Source: Symsagittifera roscoffensis (lineage: Eukaryota; Xenacoelomorpha; Acoela; Convolutidae). From it: a stretch of 64,000 nt of DNA. Below are positions 55,869 to 64,000 of this stretch, one piece after another (position 1 is the first letter of the stretch; the number at the start of each line of letters is the position of its first letter). The DNA lies in assembly GCF_963678635.1 (NCBI RefSeq), contig NC_087070.1, positions 11,504,539-11,568,538 on the forward strand. The letters are read 5' to 3'. Below the pieces are notes generated by a model. It was not told the origin of the DNA and did not search any database. It saw only the letters and a program-made list of their open reading frames with translations. Made by a program: the position numbers and the translations under genes.

Positions 55869-58800
55869 ATGAAGGCTACAGCTAGAGTTTTGGCAAGTTG
55901 CCTTTTGGCAGCCACGTTCCAGGTTAGTGTATACTTAGAAAGTTGAATTCAAAAATCTTTTCAGAAAAAATTATCGATAATTTCCTTGTTTCTAGCCATC
56001 TTTTTGGTCAAAAACTTGTTTTCTTTATTGAGTGAAGTGAAAATTTTAAAAATTGATTTTGCTTCGTTTTTGCTTTTCTATGCGAAGAGCAAGTTGACGT
56101 TTCCGTTAATTCATGAGATTAATTATGATCTAACATGAATGTTTAATTTGAACTAATGACGAGTTTTTAATTTTGAGAGCGTGTTTGGAGCGTCCAACTC
56201 GACTGCGGATTTGAGCGTATACTTCGAAGCAGGATGCTACTACTGCATCCAGTACTTCAACACAATCATCAGGCCCACTTACCCTGCCCTGAAAACCATC
56301 CTGAACCTGAAATTATACCCTTGGGGTAATCAACAAGTAAGTCTGTCGGTTCGCCTCTAGAACCAAGTTTGTTCTAGAGGCATAAAGAGATCTATGACTA
56401 AATGGGTATACACATAGGAGAACAACTTGGGCCGATGTCCGCGACTTCAAGAAAATAGTTTGAAAGTTGCGCCGCATACTGCCTTCGACCGATTTTTGTA
56501 CTCGCGTCGCGGGATAAAGTCGCGCGGCCCTGCCCAATGAGTCTTCGAGTCTTTTTGGCTTCAAAGATACAAGTTCGAGTCTCGACAATGGTTGACCGCT
56601 GGACTAACTTGGCCATCCTTTTCTATTGTTCGTTTCGTGTTTAGTTGCAGTGCACTGCACTCTTTCCGGAACTTCTGGAATTCATTTCTTCCTTGTCTCG
56701 ATTCTGATTGGTTAATACAGTGTCTAAATACGCGGTTGTCTAAATACAGACCGCACTCCTCTATTAACCAATCAGAATATTAAGATCAGAAAGCAAACTT
56801 ACAAACTAAAAAGTTATTTACTCTCTTGTCTTGATTCTGATTGCTTCATATAGTATTTGTCTACTTTTTAACGAGTTTGAACACGCGGTTGTCTACTTGC
56901 TGCTACGTAACCACTTTTTCCGTATTAAATCGTGAAAAATTTATTTGAATACACTGATTAGGGTTGTATTTGACCAGAACTGGATTTATAACATGAGATT
57001 ACTTAAACGGAAATGAATATTGCCTTGAAATATACCGGAAAACATAAATCATGCCGAAAACTATCAGCATTTAGAATTGTTCAGCGTTGTATCAGCTAGC
57101 ATAAAGCTCGAATAGCAAGAAACTTTTAAGACTCAAATGGTATCGACAAGCTTAAAAAGAGGAAACACAAAATTGAAGTTTTGTCAAAGTTACACACATC
57201 ATACACGAAAAAATATGTATAAGTAAATCACAGTTTTTCGCAAATTTTATGATTTTAGCGGCGATCGGTGTCTCGCAAGTCATTACAGGCCGGGTGTGGT
57301 TGATTACGATTCATCTGTCTCGCAAATTTATTTCCTTGTTAACTGCTTTTTTTTCTCATTTGTTAAATTTTCTTTTTCTCAAAAAAGCAAGTTTCAGTTT
57401 GCACGTAGTATGACTGTTGTTTTGTATTTTTGAGAAATTAGACTATCAAAATTATGCTATTCGATATTTTTCACAACTTCAATTTTTTATGCTAGTCGAG
57501 CGGTCACTGAGTTGCTCAATTTATATTTGCTACAAATGGCCTGGTCTTAAGAACTTAACGGCCCAGAATCTGTATTTGTACGTTAGAACTGAAAATAGTT
57601 TTGTTTGAATCTGATTGATTAATTAGCCAATCAAATTTAAACATCGTGGTCCACTATGTAATCATTTCAAAATTTCAAGCACTTAAAACTATTAGCAGAA
57701 ACAAAAAATATAGATTTTTTTTCTGTTGAAGCCTTTCTACTGATTTTTTCAGTCGAGGTTATTTTTCACTTGTTTCAAGAAAAGTTGATTTTTTGACAAA
57801 ACTATTGTTTTTTCTTTCTGATAAATTCGGCTAATAATTTAGTCTACTAGAAAGGTTTGAAATGGCTGACTGTTTTGCATGAATTTGTTAGTTTAAAATT
57901 AGCCAATCAGATTCGGCCGCAGAAATTTCACTTCAATCAAGTCGTAGAAATTTTGATTTGGGACCGGTTAGTGCATAAGACAAAAATAATCAACATTTTT
58001 AAGTTTTTCATTCAATTTTTTCAAAAAAGAAATTAAATTTTATCCAAATGATAATAGAGATGTAACTGAAAATACTGGGTCTTTTTACTTATTCCGCCCA
58101 AAAATTAATAATTCAAAACATCTTGAACTGAAACAGTTTCGCTTCAATCTGATTGGCTAGACTTAATTAGCCAGTCAAACTTGAGCACCATCTCAAAATG
58201 TTTTGTTCACAATTTTAAGTCGACTACTAAACAAGCCGAATTGATCGAGAAAATAGATTATTTGGTAAACTGTTCAAATTCATTTGAAATAGGCTGCAGA
58301 GTTTCACCCAGACTTGAGCAAAACACAGAAAAGAGCTCCAAGCAAAAACTGACCACCTTCACATCTGCTCAAAGTTCGGCCTGGTTAGAAATCGGCTAAA
58401 GAATTAAGTTATCGCGGTTTCATTAACCAAGCCAATCAATGCGATCAGTGTTTTGCTCTCTGCATTGGTACATTTAACGCAACAAAATAGCAAAAGATAA
58501 AAATTTAGGTAGATTAAGTAAAACGACCCAAAATACTGCACAAATTTTAAAACTAAGATGTTATTATAATTATTTGATATTTTCAGGCTTTTGAGTGGAA
58601 GGGCCATGACCTGGATGGTTTCTCTTGTCAGCATGGAATCGAAGAATGCGCTTCAAACTTATTCATGGTAAATTACATAAAACAATTAGCTCTCTGAGTC
58701 ATCTCCGAAATAGAAAAACTTCTGAAGGAATTTCCGATAGTTTATGACATTGAAATGCCAATACTTTTTACGTCGCAGGTGGTTTTTCCCATTTCTCATA

Positions 58801-61800
58801 AAAATGACTCATAAAAGTATTCATTATAGGATTTGCTCAAGTCATGATTTGTTATCCCAAATATACCCAAAGTTTTCGGGCTTAGACAGGCTGCAAGGCT
58901 TTTCATAAATCCTCTGCGAATCACAGAAATGCCAATTAATTATTATCATGATTAATTTATCACCGGAGCTTTGTATTGAGATTGATAATTTTGCAGCGTT
59001 TCTGATTGGGCAAAAATTCGACAGTTTTAACCTACTTAACTGTCGATATTTAATATTTCAGGCGTGCGCAGTGGCCGAAGTTGAGGATTACTCCAAGGTC
59101 ATCGACCTCGTCATGTGCATGATGGGCTTTAGCGGGAATGACAAAAATTTTCCCACCTTTCAAGTATCATGGACATTCTGTTCAGATCAGGCTGGAGTTG
59201 ACGAAGCTGCTATTAAGGAATGAATGAGTCTAATTAATTTTTTAAAATTCAAATAAAAGGAAGCTGTTGCCGAGCAAGAGGAACAGAATGTTCCGACAGA
59301 AGTAATCACTGCGATCAATTTTTTTCTTTTTTTTGGAAATTTCCTAATTCATAACTGGTTAGAAACACTTTAGCTTCAATAAAAACATAATTGCCTCATT
59401 CATGACTGGAAGGATTGTGCGGCCAGTCCTGAGAGAGGAAACAACGCAATGCTGAAGATGAAAAACGCAACTGATGCGCTGGATAGTTTCCTGGGAACAC
59501 CTTGGAGTCAATTGAATGGGGTTCGATTTTCATTTGTTTTCTATAGACCATCTGAGTTTTCTATACCATCTGAAAAACATTACGGTCGTGAACTCAAGAG
59601 CTGAACTGATATTTTACCAGAGATCATTTATGAAATTGTGGTATAAAATTGACGGAACAAGAAAACTTTGAAGAATTTTTCAATCAGAAATGTGTCAATG
59701 TCTTGAGCTAAAAACGGAACAATTTTTTTACCTGTGTTCATTTTTAAAATTAAATCATGAAGGTTTGAAAATTGTCATTATGGCCGATTTGGACTAACTA
59801 ATGCGCGCACCAGCGGATTTAGGAATAAGGTGGGGGTGGGGCGGACGTCTTACCCTCATTGATTCGACCCCTGTCGACCGAAATGTTTCTCTCTTTGTAC
59901 TATTTTGAGATATCCATAATTGGTCACGGACCCTAAAAATTTTCTGAAGGTGGCATAGGCGCCAAAATATAGTAACTTTGAGGGGGAGCACGCGTCGAAA
60001 AAGCGGTCAAAACTTGGTCAAACTTTTTTGTCAAAACTTAACAAAAAGTGCCTGAAAACGCCTTTTTTGGCCTGTTTTACAAATACTTCCCCCCCTCCCC
60101 CTTCCTCCGAGATAATCCTAGATCCGCCCCTGAATGCGTACTATTTGCCAATTTTCAATTCACGCGTAGCGTAAGAGGCAAAGTAAACAGGCTCACAAAT
60201 AATTTCAAACTGCATTGAAGCAAGCTAATTTGTCCACTTACCTCGATAATAAATGATGAAATTATCAATTTATACTTCACTTTGCGTGTAAGGGTGGCAA
60301 TTTCGGAAAAAATGAAATTTCAAAAATGAACTTCTAAAGAAATTTATCGTTACCCGAAAACTCTTTCTGATACCTTGAAAAGCAGTCGGATCACTCAAAG
60401 CTCCACCTTGATACTAGCTGTTTGGTTTAAATCTCAGATACTTTTACTTATGCCTTATAGACACAAACTATCAGTAAATTATCTAATTTTTTGCGCAAAT
60501 CAGGTCTTACTCAAACCGATTTTTAATTTAAAACTCCAAAACGAAAAAAAAACTTTTATTTGAGTTGATTTATTTATCAAATTACAGCCAAATTACAACC
60601 AACTCAATTTGCTGAAATGTTTACATAAGGTAATTTAAGAAAACTGGAATGTTCCCACTGCACTTCGAATGGTTTCAAAAAGTTTTTAAAAAAAGAAGCT
60701 AATTCAGCTAATTTAGGGAGTCAATGTTTTCATTGGGGCATGAAATCTGTAGTAACACTATTTTTTTGATAGCTGAAGTTCGTCTGATAAAAAAAATGAC
60801 CCGAACATGTTTTTTTCCGTTTTTTCTCTCTTCGCAAGTCGGAATAAAACGTTTAGTCGTCTGAGGGCATGGCTCTAATTGTTCCGACTAGTTTTAAAGG
60901 TATCAAAAAAATTATATATTTTTCATAAACTGAAAAATTTAATCATTTTTCATTTTTGATATAAACTTATTCATTTCTTAGAAAGTCCGAAGAAAAACCT
61001 TTCCAAACAAAAATGGCCGTCATTTTTACGAAAGTCAAACATCATGTTCACTTATCACATCTGGTGAAAAAGTAAGTTCTCGTTCAATTTTCCGTTTTAT
61101 TTGATTGGAAAAACCGTCTCATATCAAACATACAAGTCCTTCATCAAAAACATACGCTTAATAAGCATAAAAAAGTTAAAGAAAAAATTGCCCGAACATA
61201 TATATTTTTTGATACTTTCTTTGCAAGTTGGGAAAAAAGTCTGCTCGTCTGGAGGCATAGCTCTTTTTGTTCCAACTGCTTTTCAAGGTCTCTGGTGCTT
61301 TAAAAAAAATCATATATTTTTTCGAAAACTAAAAAAACTCAAAACTTGTTCATTTTTCATTTTTGGGGTGAAATACAGACCCCAAACTTCCTAAAAATTT
61401 GAACAACAATTTTTACAAACTTAAAAAGCCGTCATTTTTTAGAAAGTTCTACATCAAGTTCAATTTTACTTCTGGTGAAAAAGTAACTACTCGTTTAATT
61501 TTCCATTTTATTTGATTCGGAAAACATCTTTTTCTAGCATAAGTCCTGAAATCAAACATAGGCTTAATAAGCATTAAAAAATAAAGAAAAAACTGCCCGA
61601 ACATATATTTTTCGATGTTTTTTTGCAAGTCGGAATAAAACTTCTGCTTGTCTGATTGCATGTCTCTAATTGATCCGACTAGTTTTCAAGGTATCTGCAC
61701 TTTTTCATTTAAAAATCTCTTGTATATTTTCTTTTATTTGAATTTTTTTTTGTATTTTCGTTTTTGCGGTGAAGTACAAATCCCAAGCACAAACAGCTCT

Positions 61801-63686
61801 CATTTTCTTAGAAAGTCAAAACAAAGACGTTTCCAAACAAAAATTGCCGTCACTTTTTTGAAAGTCAAACATAAAGTTCAATTTTACGTCTGGTAAAAAA
61901 GTAACTTCTTGTTTAGTTTTCCGTTTTATTTGATTCGGAAAGCTGCTTTTTCTAGCATAAGTCCTGAAATCAAACATACGCCTAATGAGCATAAAAAAAT
62001 AAAAAAAAAAACTGCCCGAACATATATTTTTTGATACTTTTTTGCAAGTTGGAAAAAAAGTCTGCTCGTCTGGGGGCACAGCTCTAACTGTTCCGACTAC
62101 TTTTCAAGGTATCTGCTGTTTTTTTTTAAAAACATATATTTGACTTATGAAAAAAAATATATTTGAAAACATATGAAAAACTTGTTCATTTTTCATTTTT
62201 GCGATGAAATACAAACCCCAAGCACAAATAGCCCTCTTTTTTTAAAAATTGAACAACAATTTTTCCAAACATAAATTGCCGTCGTTTTTTCGGAAGTCAT
62301 ACATCAAATTCATTTTTACGTCTGGTGAAAAAGTAACTTCTCGTTTATTTTTCCGATTTACTTGATTCAAAAAATCGTTTTTTTTTTTCTAGTGCAAGTC
62401 CAAAAATCAAACCTACACTTTTTAAGCATAAAAAGGTTTGATTCTCTTTCAGTTTTCTCTGTTCTCAAGTTTAGTTTATAGTCTTCTTGTAAAACAATGA
62501 TTTGTTCTAATTTTCATAGGTTTTCAATCAATCGTTCATGGTTTTTACTGATTAGTTAAAAGTTATCAAAAACATCTATGCGGACAATGTGTGTCGTAAA
62601 ATTGTTTCACGATTCAACATTTAGTTTTTTGGAGTTCAAGCTTAAAATTCTACATTTTGTCATAAAACACGTGTATAGCAGTAAAAAAGGATACCATCAA
62701 ACCAAAGGCCAACGCGGAAACGCAAGAATGATTTGGAATTGTGTTTTCCGACGGGCATTATAAAGTTGCTAGCCTTAAGAAAAAACTTTTATGCTAGATT
62801 GAAATGCTTGCTTTTTCAGGACGACAGCCAGAAGCTCAACGATGAAATTTCGAGGAATCAACACAACTATATCAAGTTGATCTGTTCTTCTGTGGACCAG
62901 GTGTGAAATAGACACTGAAGCAACAAATAATCCAAAGCGACCAGAGGCGGGTCTAGGGATTTTCACGAGGGGGGAGGGGGTTGTAGAGAGGGGGGGGGGG
63001 GGTTAAAGCTTTGTCGACTTTTTGTAGGCCGAGCAAGTTGATTTTCCGAGTACTATATTGACCCTATTTAGACAAAGTTTAGTATTTATTGGCCCCTTCT
63101 AAGTTAGTATATATTGGCCCCTTCTAAGTTAGTATATATTGGCCCTTCTAGAAGATTTTTAGGGTCGGCCGAAAACTGATGTCATAAAAAATACCAAAGG
63201 GGGACCCTTTGGGTTGGTGAGGGGTTCCAATCCCTGAAGGGGGGGGGGGTTTGTTCCGTCCACCTATCCCCCCCCCCCCCCAAATCCGCCCCTGAAAGAA
63301 ACTATTGATTAAATGAGACATTTTTGAAAAGAACCTTAGAAAAGAAAACATAAGAAATGAAATTTCCCCCTTTTGTTACTATGTTCCGACAATCTTAAAA
63401 CTTTTCTAAGGGCATCTTTGACGCCAATATCTAATTTTGATGGTTTTGTCGCTTTTCTCGAAATTTATGAAATTTTCAACCTAGTTTTACATTCAATTTT
63501 TAGCGTAATTACTTTTTATTGCGAAAATAGAAGAAAATGTCTAAAATAAAAGTTTACAGTTTAAATCATATGTCATTTTTAGCTGAAAGAAATTGCCATT
63601 AATGTCAGGATTTTGATGAAAACTATTTTACTCGCTATATGAATGAATCTTTTTAGACCTACTGGCCACCAATTTGTTATCAGTAA
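55869..63686 (+). CDS. IFI30-like: GILT (IFI30-like) lysosomal thiol reductase, 7 exons
   Basis: Exons: 55,869-55,922; 56,178-56,336; 58,587-58,667; 59,062-59,217; 59,413-59,520; 62,820-62,900; 63,657-63,686 (669 bases, about 222 residues; human precursor 250). Exon 1 encodes a hydrophobic signal peptide (MKATARVLASCLLAATFQ). Exon 2 holds the active site CYYC and LNLKLYPWGN. Exons 3-4 join to give the family signature CQHGIEECASNLFMAC. Exon 4 continues MCMMGFSG and CSDQAGVDEAAIK. Exon 5 has DALDSF..PWSQLNG. GILT enzymes reduce disulfides of proteins in lysosomes and endosomes at acid pH, using the CxxC. The exon 4 end is uncertain (GA instead of GT by homology; a GT at 59,164 would drop 18 residues). 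The last exon is also uncertain: exon 6 may simply read through GTG to a TGA. Confidence 0.85.
56701..56778. mobile_element. Short MITE-like hairpin with perfect 17-bp ends
   Basis: ATTCTGATTGGTTAATA at 56,701-56,717 is the exact reverse complement of 56,762-56,778. The loop contains TGTCTAAATAC twice. Related half-sites (CTGATTGGaTAATACAGTG at 41,410; CTGATTGCTTC at 56,838) suggest a dispersed family. Confidence 0.65.
57604..58180. repeat. Three imperfect palindromes with AGCCAATCA / TCTGATTGG
   Basis: At about 57,606-57,645, 57,893-57,916 and 58,146-58,176: AATCTGATTGAtTAATTAGCCAATCAaATT and relatives, all inside GILT intron 2. They share the core of the hairpin at 56,701. Confidence 0.5.
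59808..60133. mobile_element. MITE with CAGGGGCGGATCTAGG-type ends, copy 1
   Basis: Left end CAGCGGATTTAGGA, right end TCCTAGATCCGCCCCTG, about 325 bp, non-coding and C/G-run rich inside. AATGCG occurs on both sides, a possible target duplication. The ends resemble a widespread class of hAT-like non-autonomous elements. It lies in GILT intron 5. Confidence 0.6.
60790..62430. repeat. Tandem repeat, unit about 420 bp, in GILT intron 5
   Basis: The sequence CTGGTGAAAAAGTAAcTtCTCGTTtAaTTTTCCG recurs near 61,060, 61,470, 61,890 and 62,325. Each copy is preceded by a block with CAAGTCGGAAtAAAAcgTCTgCTCGTCTGaGGGCATaGCTCTAaTTGTTCCGACTaGTTTTCAAGGTATC. Units are 80-90% alike. No conserved frame. Confidence 0.75.
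62938..63293. mobile_element. MITE with CAGGGGCGGAT-type ends, copy 2
   Basis: Left end CAGAGGCGGGTCTAGGGA, right end AAATCCGCCCCTGA. Contains long G and C runs (62,989-63,001; 63,238-63,249; 63,269-63,282) and three copies of a 25-bp unit (ATTGGCCCCTTCTAAGTTAG...) at about 63,088-63,150. It sits in the last GILT intron. Confidence 0.55.
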
Positions 63687-64000
63687 GAGATGGAGAAGGA
63701 AATCAGTACCAGTAGAAGTGAAGTCAAAATAATCATGAACTTTCTGTTTATTTTATCAATTATTGTCAATTTAAATTAAACAAATTGAATTGTTTGGATT
63801 ACCATGAAAAAGAAAGAGTAATGTCACCTAGGCAGAAAGTTTTGCAATTTGGCTGAAAATTGCAAATATACGTGGTGTTTCAGAGACAATTTGACAAATT
63901 AAATTAGAATTTTGCCTAAATGTTTGACTCGTGGAGCGGAGAAGATTTTTCAAATGTTTTTCTAACTGTTTTTTAAAATTGATGTTTTTGGCCTTTTTTT
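63687..64000 (+). other. GILT 3' flank
   Basis: Non-coding AT-rich sequence after the GILT stop, to the window edge. No further exon or RNA gene seen. Confidence 0.4.

Overview
The window is animal nuclear DNA. It holds split genes with GT-AG introns, a tRNA-derived SINE, 5'-truncated LINEs, LTR retrotransposons and MITE-like elements. The host part is AT-rich, with introns from about 100 bp to 3 kb. I cannot name the species. An invertebrate is likely; a crustacean such as a copepod would fit the one suspected GA-AG intron, but that is weak evidence.

Left part (1-17,009) is a nest of transposons. A decayed Ty3/Gypsy-like LTR retrotransposon lies on the minus strand: 5' LTR 12,999-13,817, primer-binding site, a leader packed with a GTCTTGGGAC-type motif, gag, protease, RT, RNase H, integrase and a macro-domain-like tail ending at 1,970. 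Part of its pol is tandemly duplicated at 1-1,518. To its right are a PHD-finger LINE ORF1 fragment, a truncated LTR, the 3' end of a LINE with a restriction-like endonuclease, and a CR1/Jockey-like LINE fragment.

The middle (17,010-36,099) is one very long (19.1 kb), fairly young Gypsy-like element on the plus strand, inserted inside the RT reading frame of that last LINE, which resumes at 36,100. It has two nearly identical LTRs (919 and 910 bp), a 4.9-kb leader made of a 2.5-kb tandem duplication and about 30 CCGGAGGGGT-like motifs, a pre-gag/gag region with long coiled coil, two CCHC knuckles, DTG protease, RT, RNase H, an acidic linker with LSGE repeats, integrase, and a C-terminal domain whose sequence pattern matches OARD1/TARG1-type macro domains. 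Two or three extra reading frames of unknown function sit where env would be. Few-base frame breaks split the coding region.

Right part (36,723-64,000) is the resident gene space. An 11-exon orthologue of RNF10 (RING finger protein 10; spliced model 819 aa, all phases consistent) runs from 37,231 to 46,253. A 7-exon GILT/IFI30-family thiol reductase (about 222 aa, with CxxC and the CQHGx2ECx2Nx4C signature) runs from 55,869 to 63,686. Introns and intergenic DNA are dominated by related degenerate repeats: a higher-order tandem array at 47.0-50.6 kb, a diverged tandem array of about 180 bp at 51.65-52.7 kb, a tandem array of about 420 bp at 60.8-62.4 kb, two copies of a tRNA-derived SINE, and MITE-like elements with a CAGGGGCGGAT-type end.

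The most unusual content is the Gypsy-like lineage represented twice here: a macro-like domain fused to pol, leader arrays of short G-rich motifs in both copies, a TGTCCGGGGAG nucleotide motif shared between coding positions and the 3' polypurine tract, and uncharacterised accessory ORFs.
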